From: Mrakia gelida
Lineage: Eukaryota; Basidiomycota; Tremellomycetes; Cystofilobasidiales; Mrakiaceae
Length of the DNA stretch: 64,000 nt
Direction of reading: 5' to 3'
Assembly: GCA_024345305.1 (NCBI GenBank)
Contig: BRON01000004.1
Span: 868,001-932,000, forward strand
Every line of letters begins with the position of its first letter. Positions within the stretch are counted from its first letter, which is position 1. This document shows, in pieces, positions 10,408 to 24,942 of the stretch. The notes under the pieces are model-generated. The model had not been told where the DNA came from and ran no database searches. It was given only the letters and a program-made list of their open reading frames with translations. The position numbers and the translations under genes are program-made.

Positions 10408-12509
10408 ATGGTGTTCAAGTTTGGGTCCTTCGACTCGATATGCGGTCAGGCAGCTCTCCCCGTTTGTCCCCTCCTAGGAACATCCCAAGGGATAGAACCA
10501 GGTTGCTACTCTAGGAATGTAGATCTGGGAGGGACCATCATCTTCCAACCAGGTTAGTCCGGGTCTTTTCTGTATATCTACGAGAAGAAGGAGAGGAGAA
10601 GGGGGAGGTGACGAGCGGGCGAGAGCTGACCTTTGTCGTGTTTGCTCTCCTTCTGTCTTCCTTCCCTATAGGAGCGTGCTTCATCCACATCATCGCTCTC
10701 ATCATGACTCTCATCATGGTCCTCCACATCCGTTCAAAATACACGGCAGTCGGTGAGCTCCCTCCTCCTCTAAAGCTCTCCTCCTCAAGCGAACCCCCCT
10801 TGACGCTCCTTCCTCCTCGCCCTCCCCTCCGTCTCTCTCCCTCAGGTCGAAAGGAGATCGCCCTCTTCTTCTACGTCTACGCCATCATCGAGCTCCTCTG
10901 TCTCTTCCTCGACTCGGGAATCATCCCAACAGCCCACGTTGTCTACCCTGTTCGTGCCCTCTCCCTCGCCTCCTCACCTCCTCCCCTCTCGGCGGACAAG
11001 CAACACGAACGAGGGCACCCCTGAACTTCGCAATTACTTTCGATTGACCGCCCTTCTTGGATCTTTCACTTCTATCACAGTGGTTCACCGCCGTCCACGT
11101 CGGTTTCATCTGCTCCATCTTCTGGATCCTCCTGGCAAACGGGTTCGTCGGTTTCCAGTTCGCGGAGGATGGAACACCGATGTCGCTCTGGGTTCGTCCT
11201 TCCTTCCTCTGCTCTTCCTTCATCTCTATTTCCCCGCCCATCTCTACACCCACCTACTGTACTCGCCTCCATCATATCCGTGTTTCCTTTTCGCTGACCT
11301 CTGTTCTTCTCTCAACCTCGACGCTCAAACAGTCCCTTCGAATCTCCTCCTTCGTCGTTTGGGGTGTGACCTTCTTCGTTTCTATCGCCACCTTTAACGG
11401 CTACGCTTCCTTCTCCTACACCAAACCTCTGGGACTCTTCATCGTCCTCCTCCTCTTCCCTCTCGTGTGTGTGGCCATCTACGTCGTTTCTCAGTTGATC
11501 CTGGTGATCAGAACGTTGGATGATCGATGGGTGAGCTCGCTTTCTCCTCCCTTCTCCCTCCGTCTCGCTTCGTAGGTCGAGTTGCCGGGAACGACGAGGT
11601 GTCTCGACGTTGTTGTACCTCCGGAGTGATCGCAGAAGAAGGAGAGCTAACTGTTCCCTTGTCTTGCTGCCCTCCCAGGTCATCGGGGACATCCTCTTTG
11701 GAGTTGGGTTCTTCACCGTCGGTGCCGTCGTCCTCTTCGCCTTCTCGGTCCAGGTCTGCGACGCCGTGGAGCACTACATCGACGGACTGTTCTTCTTCGT
11801 GCTGTGCATGCTTCTGAGTGTGATGATGGTCTACAAGGTCAGTCTCGCGCTTCTCCTTCCTCTCTCGCCGCTGCCGCTCTCGCTTCCCAGTTTGGCTCGG
11901 CTAAAACCATCGCTGACCTCGATTCGACTTTCTTGTCTCGTTCCTATACTTTCAGTACTGGGACTCGATCACCAAGGAGGATCTTGAGTTCGCTGTCGGA
12001 GACAAGGGAGCTGTTTGGGAGGTCAAGGAGTGGGTTTTCTCCTTCGCTTCGCTTCTTCTTCGATCCCTCGCTCGCCTTCCCTCCTCTCTTCGCACCCACG
12101 TGCCCAGCACCTCCTTTGCACCTACTGACCGTCCTACCTCCTCTCTGCTCGCTCACCTCCTGCAGTTCTCTGCTGGCGCCTCCGAACGCCGATTTCGTCG
12201 AGGAGGACAACCAGTCTTCGTACGGAGGAGCTGGAGGATCGCTCGTCGGCGGAATGGGAGGAAACCAGTACTGTGAGTGCTTCTTCTTGTTGTGCATCTC
12301 TCTGGGATGGAATCTGCTCGTCGAACAGCTCGCTCGAAACCCAACTGACGCGTCTTTTCTCTTCCCTCCGCGAAACAGACGGTTCTCAGTCCTCTCGAGG
12401 AAACTACGGAGGCTACCCTCCCTCAGGATCGAGTCAAGGTCACGGAAGCTCAAGCAGCAAGCAAGGGTTCTACAACTCGAACGCGCCGTCAGGAAACGGT
12501 CGGTACTAG
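10408..12509 (+). CDS. CHS7: Chitin synthase export chaperone (Chs7 family)
   Basis: Polytopic ER chaperone that lets class IV chitin synthase leave the ER. Nine exons: 10408-10552, 10672-10752, 10846-10950, 11081-11191, 11333-11530, 11679-11837, 11956-12029, 12167-12272 and 12379-12509, giving 369 residues. It starts [20 protein letters not shown], the conserved soluble head. Seven hydrophobic segments follow, including [109 protein letters not shown] and [17 protein letters not shown]. Then comes [17 protein letters not shown] and a Gly/Ser/Tyr-rich tail. Every junction is in phase with canonical borders. The low-complexity tail is typical of basidiomycete members. Confidence 0.95.
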
Positions 12510-13387
12510 GCTCGAAGTCGATCGGATCTCCCTTCTTTCTCGACGCGTCTGTTTTCTTCCTTGCTCGTTCTTCGTTTAGACTGCCCCTCCTTCCTTCTCT
12601 TCCTCTTTCATCTCTTCTCCTTGCTTTTTGTTTTCACGAACCCTCTCCACCTCCCTCCCACACATCCCTCTCATTCCAGGCCCCCCTTCTTACTCCTCCA
12701 CATGGACTTAAACCCCCCTCCCACTTCACCCTACGGACTCTTCCTCCACTCCGCTCGCTCTTCCGACCCTACTCTCCGTCTTTTCGAATATCTGCCCCTC
12801 GTTTTTCTTCTTTCTTCTCTTTTCGTGACTCTCTTCGTTATCTTACGACCCACACACCTACACTCGTCGCGACGACGTTTCGCCCGCCCTTGTCTCTTTT
12901 CTTTCTCTGTACCAGTCTACCGTTTCATTCTTGACATATTTCTCTCCTCGCTAGCATGCTTCTCTCTCGTGATCTATACATCGTTTCTCTGCTGACGACG
13001 CTGAGCTTGAAACGGAAAGCAGGACGGGGACGACGTCGTCGCTTCACTCGCTTTCCCCTCTCTTTCCTCTCGAGACGCGAAGGATGAAAACCAACATCAT
13101 TTTGACATCTGTCGTAAAACGAGCACAAACGGTCGTTCAATGAGCGCAAAAGTAGTAAAAGGAAACCGAACGGAACAGAGCGAGAACAAAGCTAGACTAA
13201 CGAAGAGAAACCTAAGAGAGAGAGAGAGAGAGAGAGAGAGGGGAAGAGAGCAGTGAAAACGACGAAGAGGGAGAGGGAGAGATATGCAAAGGAGGAGGGG
13301 AGGTTTCCGAGGCTAAGCTATGAATGAACTAGACTAGACTACGTAGGGAAGGAGATGCGTGAGAGGGAAGAGAGGGTTGAAGGGGAG
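12510..13387. other. Intergenic between convergent genes, with (AG)13 tract
   Basis: 878 bp between the CHS7 stop and the NUP98-96 stop. CT-rich then AG-rich, consistent with 3' UTRs. Only a dinucleotide repeat is recognised. Confidence 0.5.
13215..13240. repeat. (AG)13 microsatellite
   Basis: 26 nt of uninterrupted AG dinucleotides in the convergent intergenic region. Confidence 0.95.
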
Positions 13388-16300
13388 TTAAGCGAAGACC
13401 TCCAACGAAAGAGCGAACCGATCGAGCGCTGCAGCCTGAACGAGCGAGAGCTCCTCTGATTCGAGGAGGTGGTCTCCGTGAGGGATGGTTGGGGGTGCGT
13501 CGAGCTGAGACCGAAACGAAAGAAAACGAGAGAAGAGAGAGTCAGAACGCGAGAAAGAGGGAAGAGCGGAAAGGGACGAGACGACGACGACGACTCACCC
13601 ATTTCCCAACCGAAAGCGCACCTCCGAACCTGAGCAGCCTGGAAAGGGTATCGCTGAGGACGACGCTGGACTGGAGGGACGAGTCGTTGAACAGCCCGGG
13701 GAGGAGTCGAATGAGGGAAGGGAGGTTGGTTGAAAGTCGAGCGAGTTCGTCGGTCTCAGCAGCGTCGGGAGCGGCGAGGGATTCGGTGAGGAGGATGGGG
13801 AGTCGTTCGAGGGTTTCGATGAGGTCGAGAGCGACCTGAGAAGGCAAGAAAAGTAAGAGATGGGTCAGTGGGAGTTGTACGAAGGGAGGAAGGGACGCCG
13901 AAGGAAAGATGCGAAACGAAACGCACCTGTCCAGTCTGATTCCAATCCGTCACTCTGACGTTCTTCAGCGGCTCGAGCAGCTCCCTGATGAGCTCGTGAT
14001 CGTCTCGGAGGACTGCCTCGGGGAGAAGGTCTCGAACGACGACGGTAGCGGCGAGATCGTAGAGCTTCGCGTCGAGGAGGTGGAGGTATCGAGTGTAAGG
14101 GTCGTTTCGGTCGTTGGCGGTGTTGGCCTGAGCATGAGAGAGACGAGAAAAAGGGCGGAGAGTCAGCGGAGGTCGAAGAGAGTCGAAGAAGGAGGGAGCT
14201 AAGGAGAGAGGGCTGACCTTCGCCTCAGCGATCCACTCGGCGGGGACGAGCAGCTTCTCAACCACGAACTTCTCCTTCTCCTCGTCGTTTCCAACGTTTC
14301 GGAAGAGAAGCTCCTTGATCAAGTTCTCTCGGCTGCATTGGGAAGTAGGGAGGGCAAGAGGAAGAGACGTCAGTTCAGTGAACGTCGGGAAAGAACGAAA
14401 GAAAGAGGGCGACTCACGACTCCGGCAGCTCGAGATGCAACAAAACGAACGTCGCCTGCTCCCAAAGACCCAACTGTTCCAGCTGCGACGCGTAGCTCGA
14501 CGTCAAAGCGTTGGCCGAGTTGCTACATCCAACCGTCTCCTCGTCGTCGTCCTCCTCCATCGCCGCAGGAGCCTCCCGATCCTCGAAGTCCCTGATCTTC
14601 ATCGCCAGCGCCAGCACGGTGTAGACATGCCAAGGCAGCCTGAAGTCGAGCGGGGTAGGACCGAATGCCGATGGATCGAGAGCGGCCTCGAGGGGAGTAG
14701 CGGTGTCGACGGCGAGATTGAGGAGGAGGAAGAGCGCGTCCTGGGTATCCTCGGGAGTCGACCATCTCGTGAGATCCTTCGCGAGCGACGGACGTTCCTG
14801 GTACCACGGAAGAGGTTTCGCTGGGGAGTGCTTGGTAGACGACGAGAGAGCGTGCTCGTAGCGACGAAGTCCTTCGGCGAGGTTGGAATCGAAGGACGCT
14901 CCGAACCAGAGGTGAAGACCGAACGCTCGTTTCCAGTCGAGTCCTTCTGCGATTCCGACCTCGGGCGACGAGTCCACTGGATCCCTAGCCTTGACTCCTT
15001 CCGAAAAGTCGACGATCCCAGCTAGGAGGGAGTAGACCTTCCTGTAGTCGGCACTGATGCTCGCGTCGACACGATGTTCCCTCCATTTCTCGAGTTGAAG
15101 GAAGACGTCGTCTCGGAAAGCTTGGTTCCCTCCTATCCGAGCGACGAGGGTAGCGAGTCGAAGATCTCCTGCGTCGAGAGCGGCTGCTGCTGCTTGCTCG
15201 ATCTGGTTTCCGGTGAGGAGGGTGAAGACTCGAGCTGGTCCTGGATCTTGGGAGTTGAGGAGATCGTGGTCGACCGAAGGGGAGACGGCGGATTGAAGCC
15301 ATTTCGAGAGAGCGAGTTTCCGACGGATGGGAGCGACTCGGTTGATGAGGTCCTCGGAGGCGGTGGGAGGGAGTCCGAGGTCGATTTCGTCGAAGAGAGC
15401 GTTCCCGAGTCGCCAGAGTTGAGCTTCAGGGGTTTGGTCGTCGGCGGAGAAGTGGGTTGAGAAGTCTCGGAAGCGGAGGGAGGAGTGAGGAGTGGCGACG
15501 GGGATTCCTTCGTCGAGTTCGATGTCGGTGTTGGCGAGCTGAACCTCGAGGAGGCGGCGAGATCGATTCGATTCGGTTGTCTGAGGAAAGAAGGAGGGAC
15601 GTCAAGTCAGTTTCGCGTCGAACCGAAGTCGCGAAGGGAACAAGGGAGGGGCAGATCTCACAGCATCACTAGAAAGCAGCTTGATCTGATCGAGCTTGAC
15701 CGACGAGCCAGCAGCTGGTGAGCTGCGACAACGAAACACGAAGAACGAAACAGGTCAGCGACGCGAACTCCTCTTCCCTCATCTGCCTTCCTTTTATCTC
15801 GAATCTTCACTCACCTCTTCTCCCTCAATCCGCAAACCTTCCCCATATGAACCAACGTTCCATCCGGTCCCCATCCAACCCTGAACGACCTCCCCATCAT
15901 CAACCCAGCATCCGCAAACACTCCCTCGACCTGAGGCTTGACGAGACTCGTCGCCGACGCGACTCGAGTGTACTTCCGACTGGGTCGAGACAAAGGAGCG
16001 TCGTTGATCTCGAAGGAGGGACGCTGCGGCAAGAATAAAACCGGTTCAAAAGAAAGAGTGAGTTCGGGGATCGAAACAAACGCGAAACGCGAGAAAGAGA
16101 CGAGAACGAAACGCGACTCGACTCACCTGCGACAACTCCTCCGCCTCCTCTCCACCTCTTCCTCCTCCAAACAAAGAGCTCGTCAAAGGCCTCTTCTTCG
16201 CCGCCGCCACACTCGCGTTCCCGTTCATCGAGCTCTGTCCATGCAGGAACCTCGGCTTCTCCCCTCCTCCCGCTCCTCCCGCTCCTCCAGCCGACTCTCC

Positions 16301-19300
16301 CGTTCCAAAGAACGAAGCCTGCATCACCTGCACCTTCCTCGGTTCCACCCCTACCACACTCCCCCAAGGAGGAGGAGCAGCAGCAGCTCGACTCCCTCCT
16401 CGCGTACTGCTACTCCTCTTCTCCAGCTCCGAAGCATGCAAGCTTCCCTCCCCCTCCGAATCCGACGTCCCGATCGTCTCCTCCTCCTCGTCGTCTCGAG
16501 TGTAGTCCCCATCTTCTTCCTCCTCCTCCCCACCGTTCGGAGACGCGTCCATCGACTCGTCGCTCATGACCCCGTTATCGTCTTCCGATTGACGACCCGG
16601 GTGACAAAAATCCCCTCGTCGTCGAGGAGTGTCGGGTCCTCCTCCTCCTGAACGAGTCGACCTGGCGTTGGAGGGTCGAGCGAACTCGTGGGAGTGGGAG
16701 GAGGAGGAGGAGTGGGTTTCGTCGTCGTCGTCGTCGGATCCGTAGGTAGCGACGGGAGGAGCGTCTTCCTCGTCTTCGTCGTCGTCCTCCGAGCGGGAGA
16801 GGGATCGCTGGTTTCGTCGAGAGGAAGAAGAGGGAACAGGACCTCGAGGAGTGGTGGATGGTTGTTGTTGTGGCTGCTGTTCGTCCGACTCATCGTCGTC
16901 CATCTCCCCATCCTTATCAGGACCGATGATCTCGTCCTCGTCCGAATCGTATCCCCAAGCGGTGAAGTGAGGAACCTCGAACACCCACGTCCCAGTCTCG
17001 GCCTCCCAGCTGATGAAGACCAGTCCATTCGACGCGTTCCCCTGGAGGACCTTGGCGTGCTTCTTCATCCTGGGATGGTTGACGTCTCGGATGGGTTCCT
17101 TGGTTGCCTTGTCGGTGGGGAAGCAGTTGTAGATGGTGATCCTCGACCGAACGTTGAGTCCTGCTCCTCGAGGAGGTTTGGGAGTTCCCTCGGGGTAGAC
17201 GACGACTTCCTTCTTCCTGAAGAGGACGTAGGTTTCGGGGATGTCTCGGAGAGAGGGGACGGAGGTAAGATCGACGGGTTCGAGGAACTCGACCTTTCCG
17301 TAGCCTTTGCGACCGACGACGAAGTTGGAGAGGGAGGTGAGCTCGTGGTGGCCCTTCCTGGTGAGTTCTTCCATCGAGGGAGTGGTGTAGTAGTCTCCTT
17401 CTCGAAGGGCGGCGACGGAGACGGGTCGAGAGGCGGGAGCGGGAGGATCGAAGTCGACTCCTCGTCGAGAGGAGGGTCCGGCGGAGAGGGTTTGGGTGGG
17501 AGCTCGTTCGACGACTTTGGAAGGAGTGTCGACGAAGTTGTTGTTGTTGGAAATCGAGCTGTTGAATCCTCCTCCGGCTGGGAGAGCTCGTCGAGCTGGC
17601 GAGAAGGTGTCTTGGAACATTGAGTTCGAGACTCCGAGGGAAGGATCGAAGGTGACCTTGGGTTTCTCTCCTGACGCGAGGAATCCTCCTCCTGACGATC
17701 CGTTCAACGCTGGCGAACCCATCGACTGACTGGCTCGAAGGACGTCCGATCCATCGACTCTCCTGTCGAGGACGAGCTTCTTGACGCTGCTCCTCGAGAC
17801 GAAGGCGTTGGGGCTGAGCGCGACGGACGCGTCGTCGCTGAGACCGGAGAGTCTCGCTGGCGATCCTCGTCCTCCTCCGTTGAGCGATCCGTTGAGTCCT
17901 CCTGGGCTTCCTCCGCTGAACGACGGCATCGACGGCGAAGCAGCGAATCCTCTGAGCCTCGTGAGGTTCTTGGTCGACTGAGGCGTCCGACTTCGACCGG
18001 AGAGAGCGACGAGAGGAGCCTTCTTCGCGGACGAGATCTCGAACGACATGGGGAGGGCGGGTCCGGATTGGTTCTCGAAGAGAGGGTTTCGACCGTAAGG
18101 GTTCTGATCGATGGAAGCTTGGAGGTTCTGCTGAGGTTGCTGCTGCTGTTGTTGCTGCGACTGTCCGAGTTGACTTCCGAACATCCCTCCTCCTCCTCCT
18201 CCGAGAGTCGATCCGAACATCCCTCCAGCTGGCTTGGGAGCAGCTCCAAAGAGTCCTCCGGCCTGAGGCTGCTGTTGCTGCTGGTTGTTGGTGGATCCGA
18301 AGAGTCCTCCTCCTCCTCCGAACATCCCTCCTGCAGCGGGAGCGGGAGCTGGTTGCGAACCGAAGAGACCTCCGGTGGGAGCTGGCGAGGCTGGCTTGGC
18401 AGCTCCAAACATGCCTCCTCCTCCTCCGAACATCGACGGTTGCTGCTGCTGCTGAGCGGGCTGCTGAGGTTGACCGAACATGCCTCCGGCGGCGGGAGCT
18501 GGAGCGCTACCGAAGAGACCTGTCGACTGTTGAGCTGGAGCGGGTTGCGAACCGAAGACTGTGGGAAGAACGAACGAGTGTGATAAGTAAAAAGGTCGAG
18601 AGAGAGACGAGAAGAGTATAGCAGAAGACTCACGACCTCCCGAGGCGGGTTGAGCTCCAAAGAGACCTCCAGAAGCTGGCGCTGGAGCCGTCGAACCGAA
18701 GAGACCTGTTCCTGCTGGCTTGGGAGGTTGAGCACCGAAGAGTCCTCCCGAGGCTGGGGCAGGGGAAGCTCCAAAGAGACCTGTTGAAGCGGGAGCGGGG
18801 GTGGCAGCTACGAGAGGGAAGAGAACGAGACTCGTGAGCGACGAGCGAAGCTGGAAGGAGGAGAGAGGGACGCGAGCTTACCGAATCCTCCGAAGGTCGA
18901 TTGAGCTGGCTGTTGCTGCTGCTGAGGTTGCTGTCCGAATCCTCCGAAGGTGGACTGAGGTGCAGCGGCGGGAGTTCCAAAGGCGGGTTGGGGAGTTGAT
19001 CCTAAGTGGTCGAGGAAGAAAAGAAGGGGGTCGCGAGTCAGCTCAGCCCTCCTTCCTTCCCTTTACCTCCGTTCCACAGACCTCCGCTCCTCCCTATTTC
19101 TCCTCACCGACAATGAGAGATACTGGACTCACCAAATCCGAACGTAGTCTTAGGAGGCTGCTGCTGAGCGGTTCCGAACCCTCCAAACGTCGACGCGGGA
19201 GCAGCAGGCTGACCGAACCCTCCTGCCGCTGGCTGCTGAGCTCCGAACATCCCTCCGGCTGGGGCAGCAGGCTGACCGAACGCTGGTGTCGTCGAAGGAG

Positions 19301-20734
19301 TAGATCCAAAGAGACCTCCAGCTGGCTTGGGAGCTCCGAAGGTGCTCTGGTTGTTGCTTCCGAAGAGACCTCCTTGAGCGGGCTGCTGCTGGGGAGTCGA
19401 ACCGAAGCCTCCGAAGGTGCTGGCAGGAGCGGGAGCTCCGAAGGTGTTGGCAGGCTGCTGCTGGGGTCCCTTTCGGTTTTGCTCGTAGTCCTTGAGACGG
19501 AGTTCCTGGTAGGGGTGAGAAGGAAGGGAGGAAAAGCGAGGTTAGGTCAGATTTGGTTGAGGACGCGAGAACGATGAACGAAGCAGAGGATAGCCCGAGG
19601 AGAGTGCATTGAGAGAGAGAGAGTCTCTACTGACCTCCAAACTAGCGTACTTGTACTCGGGCATCGAAGTGATGGTCTGGTAGTAGTCGTTCGTCTTCGC
19701 TCCTCCAGGTTCGCTTCCATCTTGAGTCTGCTGCCAGGCTGGCGAGGCAGTCCCGTTGGCTGGAACTTCTCCTGGGACGGGAGCTGTCGATGAAACAGCA
19801 AGCGATGAGGAGTGTGGTGGAGAGTGAGGTGGCGAAGGGAGGTGGCGAAAGATAGGGGAAGAGAGGGAGGAGGGAAGGAAGGAAGGGAAAGATCAGCTTT
19901 GAGCTCGCGCTGCAAAGGAAGAACGAAAGTCGTAGACTTACCAGGAGCACCTCCGAAACCAGCAGTCTTGGGAGCACCAAAGAATCCTCCTCCAGCAGGC
20001 GATCCGAAACCACCTGTAGATGTTCCAGCGTTGGATCCAAAGCCTCCTCCTCCTCCAAAGACTCCTCCTGATGGTTGGGCGGGAGCTCCGAATCCTCCTG
20101 CCGCTGGAGCAGCTCCGAACGCGTTGGAAGTGTCTAAGAAAGGAGGGGACGAAGAGAAGAGTTGGATGAGCTCGTTGTACTCTTTGAGTTCGAGTAGATT
20201 GGACGGAAGAGGAGGAGAGGGAACGAACTGTTTGAACCGAAGAGACTTCCTGACGCTGGCTGTTGAGCTCCAAAGGCGGGAGCTGCTGAAGCGCCAAAGG
20301 CAGGACGAGGGGCAGAGGAAGCTCCGAAGCCACCTGTACGATAGGCGAACAAAGAGGAAGAGAAGAGGTGAGGTTAGAGGCTATCACGGACGCGAAGAAG
20401 AGGTGAGGGGAAGGAGGAGCGAGACGCACCAAAGGTCGATGGAGCCGGAGTGTTGTTTCCTCCTCCGAAGATGGAGTTCTGCTGAGGTTGAGCAGGCTGT
20501 CCGAAGGGAGTAGCGGGAGCAGCTCCAAATCCTGTATGCACGCGAAAGACAGCCAAGTGAGTATGGATCGAACGAGATAAGAGAGAGGGAGGGTATGAAC
20601 TGACCTCCTCCTCCGAATCCTCCTCCTGCCTGAGCTCCTCCTCCGAAGAGACCTCCTTGCTGAGGTTGCTGCTGTTGCTGCTGTTGTTGTTGCTGGTTGT
20701 TCTGTCCCCAGGCGTTGTTTCCACCTCCGAACAT
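13388..20734 (-). CDS. NUP98-96: Nup98-Nup96 nucleoporin precursor (Nup145/Nup189 type)
   Basis: Autoproteolytic precursor of a mobile FG nucleoporin and a Y-complex scaffold nucleoporin. Sixteen exons (first 20605-20734, then for example 20430-20531, 19942-20133, 19635-19783, 19133-19505, 16127-18558, 15815-16023, 14418-15580, last 13388-13504), about 1959 residues. Order: GLFG/FG and polyQ repeats; a GLEBS motif (ITSMPEYKYASLEELRLKDY) across the 19635/19505 junction, which binds the Gle2/Rae1 mRNA export factor; more FG repeats; and the autoproteolytic domain (about 16930-17410; GKVEFLEPVDLTSVPSL, YVLFRKKEVVVYPEGTP, GTWVFEVPHFTAWGYD). An acidic linker leads to the Nup96 part, marked by MGRSFRVGWGPDGTLVHMGK, LPWHVYTVLALAMK, SYASQLEQLGLWEQATFVLL and NDPYTRYLHLLDAKLYDLAA. 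The predicted cleavage site is HF/T rather than the more usual HF/S. ATG 20734 opens MFGGGNNAWGQN, typical for FG nucleoporins. Confidence 0.95.
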
Positions 20735-21055
20735 GGTAGGGGAAAGGAGAGAGGGAGGAGAGTCGAGGTGGTGGCGAAGGGGAGATGAAAACGAAGTCGA
20801 GAGTCGAGTCGCTCTTTTAGACGCGAAAGAAACGAGAAAAGGAAGGAGGGAAGGGGAGGAGGTGAAGGGTGAGAAGAAGGGAAGCCCTGTACGACTCGAG
20901 AACGAGAAAGAAGATAAGGGAGGGGAGGGGGGAGGAAGCGGTTGGAGGGACGACGAGCTTGCCTCCGAAACTTGGCCTTCTCTTTCGTTTCGAGAGGGGA
21001 GGCGACGACGAGAGTTCCTCAACGACGACCCCACCCCTTCTACTTTTCTCGCAAA
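20735..21055. promoter_or_regulatory. Divergent promoter region, NUP98-96 / NKAP
   Basis: 321 bp between two divergent start codons. No recognisable core element; purine-rich on +. Confidence 0.4.
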
Positions 21056-23435
<2,380 letters not shown>

Positions 23436-23609
23436 GGCGTCGAAGATTGGAGGAGACCTGCCCGTCGTGACTCTCTGTCTCTTACCTTACCTCGTCTTGT
23501 TTCGCTCATGTATACGAACTCTTTCATTGTCTCTTCTCGCACGAGTTCTTCGCGAGGGGAAAAGGAGCATCTATCTATAATCGCTTCTACCGAACCAAGT
23601 CAGCGAACC

Positions 23610-24942
23610 TCAAAGCTCATCTCGAACCCTCGTCGCGGTCGTCCTCGCCACGATCTGAGGGTCCTTCGGATCAATTTCCGCCCAACCAGGCCAGACCTGC
23701 TGCACCGTCTCGAAGTTGAGCGAAGGGTAGTGCTTGTTGATGACGGGGATCCTGTCCGAAGGCGAGGGAAGGAAAAAAGGGTGAGCGTTCGGAACGCGTC
23801 GTCGCTTCATCTCTGCTCCTTCCTCCCTCCTTCCTCACCGCCCAACGCGAAACCGAAAACGACTCCAACTCACAACAAATCGTACAAAATCCCATACCCC
23901 TCCTTATTCAAATGCAACCCATCTCTCATCACACTCCCAACGTTCTCCTCCTTTCCTCCTTCAACCTTCTCAACCACTCCGTTCCACAGATCCACGACGG
24001 GCACGTTGGCTTCCTTCCCTACGGCGATGACCGCCTCAGCGTACTGCTTGGTGACGGCTGGGTCTCGATCGAGTGGGCGGGGGTAGATGGCTGAGGCTCG
24101 GTCGTCGGGGGAGATGGGAGGAGGGGTGATGAGGATCAGGGAGGTGGAGGGCGAGTGGGTTCGGACGAGGGTGATGATTCGGTTGAGGTTGGAGGTGAAG
24201 TGGGGGAGGGGAAGCTGGTGGGTGGAAGAGAGGGGGTGGGGAAGTCAGAGGAGAGGAGTGGACGACAAGGGAGAGGGAAGGAAAGGAGAGGGAAGGGCAC
24301 GGACGTGTTGAGGAGAAGGAGGGATGCAGGCGTCGTTGGCGCCGAACCAGATGGTCATGAGCTTGATTTCTGGAGAAGACGGAGTCTTTGATGCCAGGGT
24401 CTGTTAGTGAGATGTAGAAAGAGAGCTGATGAGTGGGTTGCTTCGAGAGCAAAGAAGGGGAGAAGGTAGGGGGAGTCGAGCTCACCTGCTCGAGAATTGG
24501 AATCGCCCTAGAACAGAGTAGCGAAGCCAGATTAGCAGGCGATAAAGCTTGAGATGACGAGGAGGAACGTACCACTCGGTGTTGTATCCTCCGAACCCTC
24601 TGTTGATTACATCGAGCTTCCTGTGGAGGGAACGAGAAGAGCTCAGCCCTCGACGAGATCGAAGCTCAACCCTTCCGTTCGTTCGACCTCACCTGCAGTA
24701 CGCGTCTGGAAAGAGAAGCTCGTCAGCTTTGGTCTGAGGTAAGCAAGAGTGTAGAGGTTACTCACAAGCGAGTCGTTGGTTCAAAGACCCTTCCTCCCAA
24801 GTCTATACGAGGAAGACGAGAAAAGATCAGCTTCCATCTTCTCTCCTCCGAGCTTTCGCCCTTCTCCTTCGATCCATCCAGAACTGACCTGGGTGAGAGA
24901 GTCTCCAAAGGTGAGGAGGACGTTCTGAGGTTCGAGTCCCAT
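23610..24942 (-). CDS. IAH1: GDSL/SGNH esterase, isoamyl-acetate-hydrolysing (IAH1) type
   Basis: SGNH-fold lipase/esterase, IAH1-like. Motifs in order: block I VLLTFGDSLTQ (nucleophile Ser), TWEEGSLNQRLA, block II DVINRGFGGYNTEWA, block III LMTIWFGANDACIP, LILITPPPIS, and block V MRDGLHLNKEGYGILYDLL with the catalytic Asp and His. The protein ends near RVRDEL, with TGA at 23610-23612. Exons include a 13-nt microexon (24693-24705), and the introns are canonical. Two starts are possible. ATG 24942 has a perfect GCCGCCATGG context and suggests a cytosolic enzyme, as in yeast Iah1. The in-frame upstream ATG 25005 adds a hydrophobic leader (MLSTAIFTLFLLFSSSTLTA) that looks like a signal peptide but overlaps a CTTTTCAG acceptor-like string. 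The downstream start is chosen. Confidence 0.9.

Noticed and set aside
11804..12934. 376-residue plus-strand ORF over the end of CHS7
   Set aside because: Runs through introns of CHS7 in a different frame; composition is Pro/Ser/Leu noise.
16688..17623. 311-residue plus-strand ORF
   Set aside because: Antisense to the Nup98 autoproteolytic domain, whose minus-strand motifs are unambiguous.
17704..18774. 356-residue minus-strand ORF in the FG-repeat region
   Set aside because: Alternate frame of the Nup98 FG exon; Ser/Pro-rich product of the repetitive sequence.
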